Of a stretch of 64,000 bases of DNA, positions 34,402 to 44,009 are shown piece by piece. The DNA is from Acidimicrobiia bacterium (lineage in GTDB: Bacteria > Actinomycetota > Acidimicrobiia > IMCC26256 > JAGNEX01): positions 64,651 through 128,650 of the forward strand of contig JAGNEX010000004.1 in the NCBI GenBank assembly GCA_018003035.1, given 5' to 3'. The stretch's first letter is position 1. Each line of letters starts with the position of its first letter. The notes below the pieces were generated by a model. That model was not told the origin of the DNA. It did no database searches and worked only from the letters and a program-made list of their open reading frames with translations. Made by a program: the position numbers and the translations under genes.

Positions 34402-35394
34402 ATGTTGCGACCTAATCACCCGTCTGAAGCCGAGTCAAACCTCCCCTCCTTGGGCGAGGGGTTAGTTCCGCCGCTCCGTCACGCTGAGCCGACTTCCACC
34501 GGGATGGCGTCTAACGGTGCCATCGATCTCTACTACGAGACCTTCGGCGATCCGACCGACCCACCTGTCCTCCTAATTATGGGGCTCGGCACCCAGTTGA
34601 TCGGCTGGCACGACGACTTTTGCGCGGGGCTCGCCCAGCGCGGGTTGTACGTGATCCGCTTCGACAATCGAGACGTAGGCTGGTCCACCAAGTTGACCGA
34701 CTTGGACGGCTCGTTTGCTGGGTTCCTAAGTAAAGGGCTGCGACTGTTGGCCGGCCTTTCCGTGACGGTGCCCTACTCGATTGCCGATATGGCTGATGAC
34801 GCTGTCGCCGTACTCGACGCGGTAGGCGCCGAACGCGCCCACATCGTCGGCGCGTCAATGGGCGGGATGATCGCCCAGCAGGTCGCAATCAGCTTTCCGT
34901 CACGAGCATTGTCGCTGACCTCGATCATGTCCACGACGGGTGATCGAGACGTCGGCGGCTCGTCGCTCCGGACCAAGTTTTTCCTCGCTCGGCCGCCGGC
35001 TTCCGACCCGGACAAGCGGTTCGAGGCCATCTTGGACATTTGGCGCCGAATCGGCTCGCCGGCTCATTTCGACGAACAGGACATGCGCCGCCGCCTGGAG
35101 CGCTCCTTTGAGCGGGACTACTCCCCCAACGGCCGCGCACGACAACTTCTCGCGGTACTTTCGCAATCGTCCCGGACGGCGGGGTTGCGGTCGCTGCAGC
35201 TTCCGACGACGGCAATCCACGGCCTGCTCGACCCGCTGGTCAACCCGTCGGGCAGCCGCCGTCTCGCAGCGTCGGTACCTGACGCCAAGCTGATCGAGCT
35301 GCCCGACGTCGCCCACGACATGCCCCGGGTGTACTGGCCAGTGCTGTTCGACGTTGTCGAAGCCCATAACCGGCAAACCCTGGCTGTCGCCTAG
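34402..35394 (+). CDS. Alpha/beta hydrolase
   Basis: A 330-residue hydrolase with LLIMGLGTQLIGW (oxyanion region), FDNRDVGWSTK and the nucleophile elbow GASMGG. The acid is in HGLLDPLVNPSG and the His in LPDVAHDMPR. It resembles the 3-oxoadipate enol-lactonase/haloperoxidase-like group. The start is uncertain: 34402 gives about 34 extra residues, while the ATG at 34504 begins nearer the conserved core. Divergent from the GH114 gene. Confidence 0.8.
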   Translation: MLRPNHPSEAESNLPSLGEGLVPPLRHAEPTSTGMASNGAIDLYYETFGDPTDPPVLLIMGLGTQLIGWHDDFCAGLAQRGLYVIRFDNRDVGWSTKLTDLDGSFAGFLSKGLRLLAGLSVTVPYSIADMADDAVAVLDAVGAERAHIVGASMGGMIAQQVAISFPSRALSLTSIMSTTGDRDVGGSSLRTKFFLARPPASDPDKRFEAILDIWRRIGSPAHFDEQDMRRRLERSFERDYSPNGRARQLLAVLSQSSRTAGLRSLQLPTTAIHGLLDPLVNPSGSRRLAASVPDAKLIELPDVAHDMPRVYWPVLFDVVEAHNRQTLAVA

Positions 35395-35436
35395 CGGCCT
35401 GGGCCCGTGAGTTCCTCATGCCTCGGCCCAGTTTGG

Positions 35437-35453
35437 TGGCGCGCTGCGCGCCA
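35437..35453. terminator. Short GC-rich hairpin between the hydrolase gene and tRNA-Val
   Basis: TGGCGCG-CTG-CGCGCCA, a perfect 7-bp stem with a 3-base loop. A second, looser inverted repeat (CTGGGCC at 35399-35405 with GGCCCAG at 35425-35431) precedes it. It could end both the hydrolase transcript and the minus-strand tRNA transcript. Confidence 0.5.
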
Positions 35454-35507
35454 GACAGTCACGGCAAAGCCCCGGGTTCTTGGTACTACAAGGGAGGAGA
35501 CCGGTGG

Positions 35508-35580
35508 TGGGCGCTGACGGGCTCGAACCGCCGACCTCCTCCTTGTAAGGGAGGCGCTCTTCCAGCTGAGCTAAGCGCCC
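35508..35580 (-). tRNA. tRNA-Val (anticodon UAC)
   Basis: A complete 73-base cloverleaf on the minus strand: acceptor GGGCGCT/AGCGCCC, D-stem GCTC/GAGC, anticodon stem CCTCC/GGAGG with loop CTTACAA, T-loop TTCGAGC. The anticodon TAC reads GUA valine codons. The 3' CCA is encoded at 35505-35507. The T-stem has one G-U pair; no intron. Confidence 0.97.
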
Positions 35581-35850
35581 GGAAGATCACGCATCGTATC
35601 CGACGGCTCGGCGGGCAGAGGACTTTTTGGGGCCGCCGCCCGCACACGCCAGGGGTTGCGTAGACAGGGCGGCCCGCCCCCTGCTGAGACGTTAGACCTG
35701 CACGCGTGCCCGCCCCCTTTTCCGGCACTGGCTGCTGAATGCGCGCAGGTTGGGTCAAAACCGCACAACTTCTGGGCCCTAAACGCGCGGACTCAGGCGT
35801 ACCGGGGACCTAGCCTTTGTACGTCAGCAACCTGTCGGAGTCAGGGGAAC

Positions 35851-36471
35851 ATGAGCGCCTTGCCACGTCACATCCGGGCTACTACCTCCAAGCGCCTGAC
35901 CGCGACAGCACTGGCCGTAGTGTCTTTCGCCGTCACGGCCTGCGGAAGCTCATCGGAGCAGACCGCTACAACAGAGGACACGGTCGTACGAGCTGCAGAA
36001 GCAGCCCCCGTCGAAGCGCCCGAGGACTCAAAAGTTGCGGCCTCCACGTCGCCCGCCACAGCGACCGGGCTGCTCGATGTAACCGGCACCGATTTAGACG
36101 GAAACATCGTCAACCTGGCCGATTACGCCGGCAAAGATCTGATCCTCTTCTTCTGGGCGCCGTGGTGCCCGTTCTGCCAGCGAGAAGCACCGCAGGTCTC
36201 TGAAGTAGCCGCCGAGCTTGAGGGCGACCCCACCTTCTCGATCGTCGGTATTGGCGGTCGGGACACCGAAGATCCAATGCGAGAGTTCGTCGAGAAGTAC
36301 TCGCTCAACTCGATGGTCAACGTCGCCGACGTCGACGGTGAAATCTGGGACCGCTTTGGCATCACCGGCCAACCCGCGTTCGTACTCATCGATGATGACG
36401 GTCGATCGCAGACGATCTTTGGCGGCGTGAGCGACCTGCGCTCAGTCGTCGACCAGTTGCGGGAGCTCTAG
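35851..36471 (+). CDS. TlpA/MPT53-like thioredoxin lipoprotein
   Basis: A 206-residue secreted thiol-disulfide protein. The signal peptide ends at the lipobox VTAC. The thioredoxin fold has the active site WAPWCPFCQREAP, closest to secreted DsbE/MPT53 proteins of actinobacteria. The cis-Pro is in GITGQPAFVLID. AGGGG lies close to the ATG at 35851. Likely oxidises or reduces exported proteins, or serves cytochrome c maturation; the context does not decide. Confidence 0.85.
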   Translation: MSALPRHIRATTSKRLTATALAVVSFAVTACGSSSEQTATTEDTVVRAAEAAPVEAPEDSKVAASTSPATATGLLDVTGTDLDGNIVNLADYAGKDLILFFWAPWCPFCQREAPQVSEVAAELEGDPTFSIVGIGGRDTEDPMREFVEKYSLNSMVNVADVDGEIWDRFGITGQPAFVLIDDDGRSQTIFGGVSDLRSVVDQLREL

Positions 36472-36553
36472 CGGCCGTCGCTGCCCAAGCTCAGGACACT
36501 TTCTTTCACGGTTCAGCGGCTTGCGCTGTTCCCGGGACGGATCGACCCACAGC

Positions 36554-37627
36554 TCAGGCAAGGCTGTGGCGGACTTCCCAAAGGCGAGTTGGCCCGTATG
36601 ACCGCAAGATCCGCGGCCACAGCGGACGGAACGAGAAGTCCTCGTCTTCCAGCAGATCGTCATGAACATTGGCTTCGACCACGACCATCCCCGGGCCAGC
36701 TACCGAAACGAGTCGACTTGCGAGGTTGACTGGCGCTCCGAAGTAGTCACCGCCCTGTGCCAGAACGTTTCCTTGCGCGAGTCCCGCCCGGGCCCTGATC
36801 TCGACGTCCTGTTCCGGCAGCGCGTCGCCCAGCCAGTCGAGGCCACGGGTCAATCTCAGCGCGATGTTGACGGCGTTCGAGGTGTCTTTGGCGACGAACA
36901 TGACCTCATCACCGATCTTCTTGACCTGGCGACCGCCCATCTGAGCGATCACGTCCGAGGCGAGTGCTTCGAAGCGATCCACGAGTTCGGCAAGTTCGAC
37001 GTGCTCAAGATTGCGGCTGAGGGTCGTAAAGCCCACCAGGTCGACAAACCCGACGCAGAGTTCTGACGCGCTGTCGTGCTGGGCCCACGACAACTGGCGG
37101 CGGATCGCCGCCTGCAATTCGCGGCGCAGGACGAAGTCGACGATCTGTGAGACCTCGTCGAAGTTGAAGTCCATGATGATCTGGCGTGCCAGTTCGGTCG
37201 TTCCCATCGTCTGGGAATCGCGCCCCAGTTGTGCCAGAACGGTCTCGGCAACGATCTCCGCAATCGTGGTCATCGACTGTGCAACGACGCGCAGCTGTTT
37301 GAGAAGAACCTCGCTGTCGGCGCCGTTGTCGACTTGTTCCCGATAGAGGTGAGCCGCTTCGATGTCGAGGTCGGCAAACACTTTGCGATCGGATTCTGGC
37401 TCTTGAAAGCCCATCGCACGCCACAGTCTGGCCAGCGTCTCGGGGTCGGTTTCTGACCGGAGGGCCGCTTCTTCAATCGTGTATCGGGCAGAACCTGGAA
37501 TCAGGGTGCGATCGATCGCCAAATACGCGAGCCAACCTCCCTCGGACGCCATCTCGATCTCTTTGGGTGTCGCTCCCAGCGAACGGAGGTACTTCTCAAG
37601 TGAGCGGGTTCGGCTCCGGGGGGCCAT
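36554..37627 (-). CDS. Class III adenylate cyclase with N-terminal regulatory domain (Rv1264-like)
   Basis: A 357-residue soluble cyclase making cAMP. Residues about 1-180 form an alpha-helical regulatory domain like that of pH-sensing Rv1264. The catalytic domain has the metal-binding Asp196 in VGFVDLVGFT and Asp240 in KKIGDE, the purine-selecting Lys236 and Asp294 (in GGDYFG), and the transition-state residues Asn301 and Arg305 in PVNLASR. All key residues for an active homodimeric adenylate cyclase are present. It follows the VWA gene by 80 bases on the same strand. Confidence 0.88.
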   Translation of the reverse strand: MAPRSRTRSLEKYLRSLGATPKEIEMASEGGWLAYLAIDRTLIPGSARYTIEEAALRSETDPETLARLWRAMGFQEPESDRKVFADLDIEAAHLYREQVDNGADSEVLLKQLRVVAQSMTTIAEIVAETVLAQLGRDSQTMGTTELARQIIMDFNFDEVSQIVDFVLRRELQAAIRRQLSWAQHDSASELCVGFVDLVGFTTLSRNLEHVELAELVDRFEALASDVIAQMGGRQVKKIGDEVMFVAKDTSNAVNIALRLTRGLDWLGDALPEQDVEIRARAGLAQGNVLAQGGDYFGAPVNLASRLVSVAGPGMVVVEANVHDDLLEDEDFSFRPLWPRILRSYGPTRLWEVRHSLA

Positions 37628-37707
37628 TGGTGAGTCCTCGTGTCCATGGGGCGTATATCAAAGGGGCCAACAGGGCCCAAGTCACAGAGCGTGTCTGGCG
37701 AGAAACC

Positions 37708-39240
37708 TCAATCGTTGAGCATGACCGATGACACGAAATGCTCGAGTTGGCGGAGGTTGCGGCATTCGTACGCGCTGTCGCAGTACTGGGCGTATTCCGA
37801 CATGACCGAATCTCCTGAGTTCCAGTAGCTACGGGGTTCGGGGTTCAGCCAGTACACGTGACGGGCGCGCCGCTGCAGGTCCTTGATCACCCAGGCTTGG
37901 GTGGCGTGATAGTTGTTGCGTGCGTCCCCCAAGATCAGCACCGAGGACTTACGCGTTATCTGCGTGCCATAAGTGTTGTGGAACTGCTCAAAGGCGTGAC
38001 CATAGTCGGAGTGTCCGTCCACCCAGACCACGTCTGATTCAGCGTTGATACGGCGCATGGCATCGACAAGGTCGTCTGAGTGCTCGAAGATATTTGTGAC
38101 TTCGTCGATGCCATCGATGAACGCAAAACTCCGCACCCGCGAGAACTGCGCCGACATTGCATAGACCAGTTGCAAGGTGAAGCGGGCGAAGCTTGCCACG
38201 GACCCTGAAATGTCGGCGATGACGATGATCTCTGGCTTACGCGGATGCGGCGGCTTGAACTTCGGTTCGAGCGGCACTCCCCCATACGCGAGTGAATGCC
38301 GTACGGTCCGGCGGAAGTCGAGCGGTCCACGGTGACGACGCTTACGTCGGTACGCCAAACGGGCCGCTAGCGCCCGGGTGAGCGGGAACACGGCTCGCTG
38401 GATGTTGCGCATCTCTTCACGGGACGCGTGCATGAAGTCGACGTCTTCGGGCAGCGGCTTTCTGAGGGTCTTCGCCAACGCTTCGGGGCCTCGATCGGCG
38501 ACGAGCTGCCGCCGAATCTCCTGCTCGATGAGCGCGCGAACCTCATCTAACTCTCGCTGGTAGTGCTCGCGCAGCAGGCGCTCGTTGAGCAGCTCATCTT
38601 CGACCAGATGGTCATCCTTGGCGCGCTCCATCAGCCGTTCCAGCAGCTGTTCTGCACCGAGCCGACGCATGGTGCGGTACAGGTAGTACGTGCCGCCGAC
38701 CGGCCGTCCCGGCTCCATCCCGGAAAGGCGAGCAACGGCTTGTGCCGCAATCTGTCGAAGCAATTCACGATCGCCAGCCATCAGGGCATCCATCAGGGCC
38801 TGGGCTAGTTCTTCGCCCATCTCCGCGTCGCCGCCTCCCGACCCGCGCTGGCCTTCACCAGGGAGTGCGACTCCCGGCGCCGCGCCGCTTGCTGCCGAGG
38901 ACCCGTCAGACGTGTCGAGAACTTCTGCGCCCCGTAACGCAAAGTAGACGTCGAATACGACGTCGAACACGGCGAAGTGGCTGGCGTCTTTCACCAGGGT
39001 GGCTGCAAGCGCAGCCCGGAACGCGCCACGGTCGATGATCGGCACGTGCGCCAATGCCCGCATCGCATCGAGGTTTTCGGTCATGGACACGGGCAGGCCA
39101 GCGGCGCGCAACTCTTCGACAAAGCCTTCCAAGACGTCGAGGAGCGCCCCGCCCGGGATCGAAGAATCCTTGAGGCGGAGCTCTTTGAACCGTTCGACAG
39201 AGTCGGAGATGTCTGCCCGAGTGGTGACTTCGTCGCGCAT
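37708..39240 (-). CDS. VWA-domain (CoxE-like) protein, MoxR partner
   Basis: A 510-residue protein. The C-terminal von Willebrand A domain has the metal-ion-dependent adhesion motif DISGS within VIADISGSVASFARF. The N-terminal and middle parts are helical and charged, with a Gly-rich insert around residue 120-140. It starts ten bases after moxR. MoxR-VWA pairs act as chaperone-like systems for metal insertion or complex assembly; the substrate is not evident. Confidence 0.88.
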   Translation of the reverse strand: MRDEVTTRADISDSVERFKELRLKDSSIPGGALLDVLEGFVEELRAAGLPVSMTENLDAMRALAHVPIIDRGAFRAALAATLVKDASHFAVFDVVFDVYFALRGAEVLDTSDGSSAASGAAPGVALPGEGQRGSGGGDAEMGEELAQALMDALMAGDRELLRQIAAQAVARLSGMEPGRPVGGTYYLYRTMRRLGAEQLLERLMERAKDDHLVEDELLNERLLREHYQRELDEVRALIEQEIRRQLVADRGPEALAKTLRKPLPEDVDFMHASREEMRNIQRAVFPLTRALAARLAYRRKRRHRGPLDFRRTVRHSLAYGGVPLEPKFKPPHPRKPEIIVIADISGSVASFARFTLQLVYAMSAQFSRVRSFAFIDGIDEVTNIFEHSDDLVDAMRRINAESDVVWVDGHSDYGHAFEQFHNTYGTQITRKSSVLILGDARNNYHATQAWVIKDLQRRARHVYWLNPEPRSYWNSGDSVMSEYAQYCDSAYECRNLRQLEHFVSSVMLND

Positions 39241-39250
39241 TTGGCGAGCC

Positions 39251-40207
39251 CTAATTGTTCTTGGTTGCGTTGCTCTTGGTTGCGAACAGCGACGATGCCT
39301 GCTTGCTTGGGACCGGCGACGGCTTGGTCAACTCCGTTTTGGCACGCAAGATGTCGCTTTGGTACTTGAGCAGCAGGTGCAAGGTATCGACCACCGTCTC
39401 GGTGTCGAGCGTGTCGACGCCGAGGTAAACGAGCGTTCGCGCCCAGTCGATGGTTTCTGAGATGGACGGGAGCTTCTTTAGGTCCATTCCCCGGATCGTT
39501 GCCACCACTTGGGTGAGCTGATCGGCGAGGTGCTCGTCGACGTCAGGGACCCGAACACGCACGATTTCCTTTTCGCGTTCGTGGTCGGGATAGTCGACGT
39601 GCAGGAAGAGGCAGCGCCGTTTGAGGGCCTCGGACAGTTCACGGGTGTTGTTCGACGTCAACAGGACCATCGGCCGCTGGCGGGCCGTAATGGTGCCAAG
39701 CTCTGGGATCGAGACCTGAAAATCGGAGAGGATCTCGAGCAGCAGCGCTTCGGTTTCCAACTCGACCCGGTCGACTTCGTCGATCAGCAGAACGACCGGC
39801 TCTTCGGAGCGAATTGCCTCCAGTAGTGGCCTGGTCAGCAGAAACTCTTCGGAAAAGATGTCCGCTTCGGTCTCTTCCCACGATTCGCCAGCCCCGCTAT
39901 CTGCTTGGATGCGCAGGAGCTGCTTTTTGTAGTTCCACTCATAGAGGGCCTTGGACTCATCGAGGCCTTCGTAACATTGCAGCCGGATCAGGCGCGACCC
40001 CGTCACCTCGGCGAGCGCTTTGGCCAGCTCGGTCTTGCCAACGCCGGCCGGCCCTTCGACCAAAACAGGCTTGCCCAGCCGATCGGCGAGGAACGCCGTC
40101 GAGGAGATCTGAGTGGACGGCAGGTAGTCCACCGCCCTGAGACGCTCCGATACGTCGTCGACCGACGCGAAGCGGGGGGTGGCTTGGGTGTGCTGGCTCA
40201 TAGTCAT
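39251..40207 (-). CDS. MoxR-family AAA+ ATPase
   Basis: A 318-residue AAA+ ATPase. Walker A is GPAGVGKTE (residues about 52-60) and Walker B is VVLLIDEVDR. LTSNNTRELSEALKRRCLF carries sensor 1 and the arginine finger region. Its ATG overlaps the proA TGA by four bases (ATGA), and the VWA partner follows by ten bases, so three genes form one unit. Confidence 0.92.
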   Translation of the reverse strand: MTMSQHTQATPRFASVDDVSERLRAVDYLPSTQISSTAFLADRLGKPVLVEGPAGVGKTELAKALAEVTGSRLIRLQCYEGLDESKALYEWNYKKQLLRIQADSGAGESWEETEADIFSEEFLLTRPLLEAIRSEEPVVLLIDEVDRVELETEALLLEILSDFQVSIPELGTITARQRPMVLLTSNNTRELSEALKRRCLFLHVDYPDHEREKEIVRVRVPDVDEHLADQLTQVVATIRGMDLKKLPSISETIDWARTLVYLGVDTLDTETVVDTLHLLLKYQSDILRAKTELTKPSPVPSKQASSLFATKSNATKNN

Positions 40208-41466
40208 CCTCGGATTTGGCCGTCGCCCCAGACGACGTACTTGTAGCTCGTCAGTTCGCGCAGGGCCATCGGCCCTCGAGCGTGGAGCTTCTGAGTGGAA
40301 ATACCGATTTCGGCGCCGAACCCGAACTGCTCACCGTCGGTAAAGCGCGTTGAGGCATTCACCACTGTGGCAGCAGAGTCGACCTGCGCGACGAATTGGT
40401 CGATCACTTCGCGGTCGGTCGCAAGGATGGCTTCTGTATGCCCAGACGAATGGGTATTGACGTGTTCGATCGCGGCGTCGACGTCATCAACAACTCCAAC
40501 GCTGATGATCAGGTCGAGAAACTCGGTACCAAAATCTTCTGGCGTGGCAGGAATGACACCGTCGACGAGCTTTGCGGTTGCCTCATCACCGCGAATCTCG
40601 ACGCCGAGCCGCTGTAGTCGAGGCAAGATCACCGGGAGGAACTCCGCTGCAACATCGCGGTGTACGAGCAACGTTTCGGCGGCGTTACACACCGACGGGC
40701 GCTGCGTCTTGGCGTTCACGACGATGTCGACGGCATTGGTCAGGTCGGCGGACTTGTCCACGTAGATTTGGACATTGCCGTCGCCGTCGATGACGTACGG
40801 CACCGAAGCGTTGTCGAGGATCGACTGGATAAGGGACGGCCCGCCCCGGGGAATCAGACAGTCCACGTAGCCGTTCAGCTGCATGACCGCGGTCGCCATA
40901 TCGCGAGAGACGTCCTCGACGAGAACGACGCCGTCCTCAGGCAGACCGGCCGTTGCAAGACCCGCGCGCATCGCCGCAGTCACCGCTTTGTTGGAGTTAA
41001 GAGCGCTCGAGGAGCCACGCAGCAGAGCCGCGTTACCCGACTTCAGGCAGATACCCGCTGCGTCCGAGGTGACGTTAGGCCGGTTCTCGTAAATGACGCA
41101 GACCACGCCGAGCGGCACCCTGATCTTCTCGATGCGCAGCCCGTTGGGACGCTCAAACTCATCGAGCTTCTCGCCGACCGGGTCTGGCAGGGAAGCGACC
41201 TGCCGCAGACCGCCTGCCATAGCTTCGATGCGGCGCTCGTCTAAGCGCAACCGGTCGAGCGGCCCCTCCGCCATTCCGTCGGCTCGCGCCTGTTCGAGAT
41301 CGATCTGGTTGGCCTCAATAACCGTTTGGGCGGAGCCGAGGAGACTGTCGGCAGCGGCGAGCAAGGCCTGGTTCTTCTGGGCGGTCGAGGCCGTGGCCAT
41401 CGTTCGTGCCGCTTTTTTGACTCGCTGTCCAAGCTGTTGGGCATCGGCGATCGTCTGTGCGTTCAT
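40204..41466 (-). CDS. proA: Glutamate-5-semialdehyde dehydrogenase ProA
   Basis: NADPH-dependent reduction of gamma-glutamyl phosphate, second step of proline synthesis. The 420-residue protein starts MNAQTIADAQQLG. It has VCVIYENRPNVT, the GSSSALNSN motif, the active-site Cys in RPSVCNAAET and ALRELTSYKYV at the end. The open frame continues upstream to 41907 but without family similarity. It leads an operon with moxR and VWA, and is separated from proB by an inversely oriented MFS gene. Confidence 0.95.
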   Translation of the reverse strand: MNAQTIADAQQLGQRVKKAARTMATASTAQKNQALLAAADSLLGSAQTVIEANQIDLEQARADGMAEGPLDRLRLDERRIEAMAGGLRQVASLPDPVGEKLDEFERPNGLRIEKIRVPLGVVCVIYENRPNVTSDAAGICLKSGNAALLRGSSSALNSNKAVTAAMRAGLATAGLPEDGVVLVEDVSRDMATAVMQLNGYVDCLIPRGGPSLIQSILDNASVPYVIDGDGNVQIYVDKSADLTNAVDIVVNAKTQRPSVCNAAETLLVHRDVAAEFLPVILPRLQRLGVEIRGDEATAKLVDGVIPATPEDFGTEFLDLIISVGVVDDVDAAIEHVNTHSSGHTEAILATDREVIDQFVAQVDSAATVVNASTRFTDGEQFGFGAEIGISTQKLHARGPMALRELTSYKYVVWGDGQIRG

Positions 41467-41617
41467 TCGGCCAGTGTACTGGGCAGTGTTCTCGGTCCGG
41501 CACGCCAGCCACCCAAGTACAGTCACCCAGAACCTTGGCGGCCGACCGATGGCCTGAGGGTCGACTCCAACGTGTCCGGCATCGGGCGGCACAGGTCCGT
41601 GAAGGGCGGCAGCAGGC

Positions 41618-42868
41618 TTGACCACCTCCGACGGCCAGACGCGCATTTCGCTGCTCGAAGCCACCATCCTCCTCAGCGCGGGAGTCCAGGTCGCGATTGC
41701 CTCTGCAATCTTTGCGCTGCTCGCCGAGCTACAAGACGAGATGGGTTTTTCTGACACCTTCTTGGGCGCCCTCGCAGCCATTTCCTTCGTAAGCGCTGTA
41801 CTTTCCCTCGTCGGTTTGGCCAAGTATTCAGACAGAGGGCACTCGTCGATCATGCTGATCGGCGGTCCTGCGCTTGCAGCTGTCGGTTGCGTCGCATTCG
41901 CGTTCACCGATGACCCTGCGGTCCTCCTTTCGGCAAGGTTTCTCCTCGGCCTTGCTGTCGGTATAACCGCACCGGCCGCCCGCCGGTTTGTTTCGGTGGT
42001 TCACGCCGACACCCCCGGACGCGCTCTCGGTCGCCTCAACGGCGCTCAAGGCCTGGGACTCCTCATCGGCGCCCCGCTCGGAACGGTGTTAGTCGAGCAG
42101 ATGTCGATAGCCGCGCCCTTTGTTCTTTTTGGCGGTTTGTCCGCGGCAGCAAGCACCGTGCTGCTCGTCAACCGCCGACGCATCGCCCGCGACGCAACGG
42201 TCCTGGAACCCGCAACCCCGGCGGCCGTCGACGCGGAAGCGACGCAAACGCCTTCGCGGTCAACTACCGCGCTCCTGCGCCGCCCCGACCTGCGCCCAGC
42301 GTTCGCGCTCAGCATTGGGGTCTGGACCGCCACCGGAACGTTCGAGGTGAGCTGGTCACGGATGTTGACAGACCACGGCTTCTCGAACGAGTTCGTCGGC
42401 CTATCCGTCTTGTTCTTTGGGGTACCGCTCGCTTTGGCATCGCCGGTTGCGGGACGGATCCTGGATCGCCGACCTGCGATCCCCGTCGGCGTTAAGGCGC
42501 TCGCGACGATCGGGCTGCTGTTGCCCTTGTACGCGTTTGTCGTTAGAGCGGTCGTGATCCTCGGTGGCGCCATCGTCGAGGGCATCGCCGAAGCCTTTCT
42601 GGTCACGGCCATACACACGACTGCGGCACGCCGCGCACAACCCGGCGAGATCGGAGCGGTACACGGCCTTCTCGAAGCGGCGGGGATGTCCGCTGCGGCG
42701 GTCGCGTCGGTGGCGGCCGGTCTGCTGATCGCCCTTGGCGGAACCCCTACGGCCATCTTTGTGGCATTCATCGTGCTCGTGACACTGGCGATCACTGCGA
42801 GCACGCTGGAACGCCGAGCGCCCGGCAGTTCGAACGGCACCCCGGCGAGCGCCTCGTTTAGGGGATGA
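41618..42868 (+). CDS. MFS transporter
   Basis: A 416-residue major facilitator with about twelve transmembrane helices. DRGHSS after helix 2 and ARFLLGLAVGITAPAARRF near helix 4 are typical; a central loop (about residues 185-220) is rich in Ala and Thr. The first codon is TTG and no strong ribosome-binding site is seen, so the start is uncertain. Substrate unknown. It is the only plus-strand gene between 36.5 and 63 kb, lying between proA and proB and overlapping proB by 11 bases. Confidence 0.85.
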   Translation: MTTSDGQTRISLLEATILLSAGVQVAIASAIFALLAELQDEMGFSDTFLGALAAISFVSAVLSLVGLAKYSDRGHSSIMLIGGPALAAVGCVAFAFTDDPAVLLSARFLLGLAVGITAPAARRFVSVVHADTPGRALGRLNGAQGLGLLIGAPLGTVLVEQMSIAAPFVLFGGLSAAASTVLLVNRRRIARDATVLEPATPAAVDAEATQTPSRSTTALLRRPDLRPAFALSIGVWTATGTFEVSWSRMLTDHGFSNEFVGLSVLFFGVPLALASPVAGRILDRRPAIPVGVKALATIGLLLPLYAFVVRAVVILGGAIVEGIAEAFLVTAIHTTAARRAQPGEIGAVHGLLEAAGMSAAAVASVAAGLLIALGGTPTAIFVAFIVLVTLAITASTLERRAPGSSNGTPASASFRG

Positions 42869-44009
42869 TCACCAGATCGTCACGGTGGACGACCACCGGT
42901 CCAGATTCCTCGGCAGACGCTCCTGCCCGGATGGAGTCACTCGATCGGCGAACCAACCCCTTGGCAAAAACCGTGTCAGTAGAATCGACCAGATCGATCG
43001 CGTCGTCCGCTGAGAAGTTGCCGCTCACTGACACAATCCCAGGCGCCAACAATGAGCCACCCCGGCTGACCAGCGCGTCATAGGCACCTTGATCGACGGC
43101 GATGCGTCCTCTGGTGGCCATGCCGAACGCGATCCACAACTTTCGGGCCGTGAGGTGAGACGTCCGTGCACGAACCAAGGTGCCCGGCGGGCGGTCGGTC
43201 AAAGCGGCGAGGATCGCGTTCGGTGTCTCGCCGGCCATGATCACGGTGGACACTCCCGACCAGGAAGCCATTCGGGCAGCGGCGACCTTTGACGCCATCC
43301 CCCCGCTGCCCCGCACCGAACCCGCGCCTCCAGCTGCGCGGACCACCTCCGGATCGAACTCGACGATCTCATCGATCAGCGAGGCGTCGTCATTCGCCCG
43401 AGGGTCTGCGTTGTACAGCCCCGCGATATCGGTGAGCAGCACGAGCCGTTGCGCATCGACCAGATTCGCAACGATGGCGGCGATTCGGTCGTTATCACCA
43501 AAACGAATTGCATCATCGGCGACCGTGTCGTTCTCATTGACAATCGGCACGATCCCCAACGCGAGCATCGTCCGCAGGGTCTCGCGGGCATGCAGGTACT
43601 GGGGTCGATGCATAAAGTCGTACGGCGTGATCAGGACCTGACCTGCTGAGAGTCCGTCCGCCTTGAGAAGGCTCTGATAGCGGCCCATCAAGAGGGGCTG
43701 ACCGACCGAGGCGACGGCTTGGAGCTCCCGGATACGGGTGGGGCGCTCCCGCAGATCCAGTGCGCCGACGCCGGCAGTGATCGCACCCGAAGACACCAGG
43801 ATGACTTGGTGCCCCTCGGCGCGGGTCGCTGCGATCTCGGAGCACAGCTTCTCGATAGCGGCAGAGTTCAGACGGCCGGTCTCGTCGGTGATGCTCGACG
43901 TCCCCACCTTGACAACAACGCGCATCGGTTTCGTTTCGTGTGTCATCGAGGGGGTGCGGGGCGCCTGCGCTGGGAGCGAGCTGGCGACTCCATCTTCGTG
44001 CCCACTCAT
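42858..44009 (-). CDS. proB: Glutamate 5-kinase ProB with PUA domain
   Basis: Phosphorylates glutamate, the first and feedback-regulated step of proline synthesis. The amino-acid-kinase domain has VVVKVGTSSIT, ILVSSGAITAG, IVNENDTV and GSGGMASKVAAARMA. The C-terminal PUA domain begins near RTSHLTARKLWI. The ATG at 44009 overlaps the obgE stop as ATGA (383 aa); an alternative ATG at 43946 begins MTHETKPMRVV, nearer the usual N-terminus. Confidence 0.93.
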   Translation of the reverse strand: MSGHEDGVASSLPAQAPRTPSMTHETKPMRVVVKVGTSSITDETGRLNSAAIEKLCSEIAATRAEGHQVILVSSGAITAGVGALDLRERPTRIRELQAVASVGQPLLMGRYQSLLKADGLSAGQVLITPYDFMHRPQYLHARETLRTMLALGIVPIVNENDTVADDAIRFGDNDRIAAIVANLVDAQRLVLLTDIAGLYNADPRANDDASLIDEIVEFDPEVVRAAGGAGSVRGSGGMASKVAAARMASWSGVSTVIMAGETPNAILAALTDRPPGTLVRARTSHLTARKLWIAFGMATRGRIAVDQGAYDALVSRGGSLLAPGIVSVSGNFSADDAIDLVDSTDTVFAKGLVRRSSDSIRAGASAEESGPVVVHRDDLVIIP

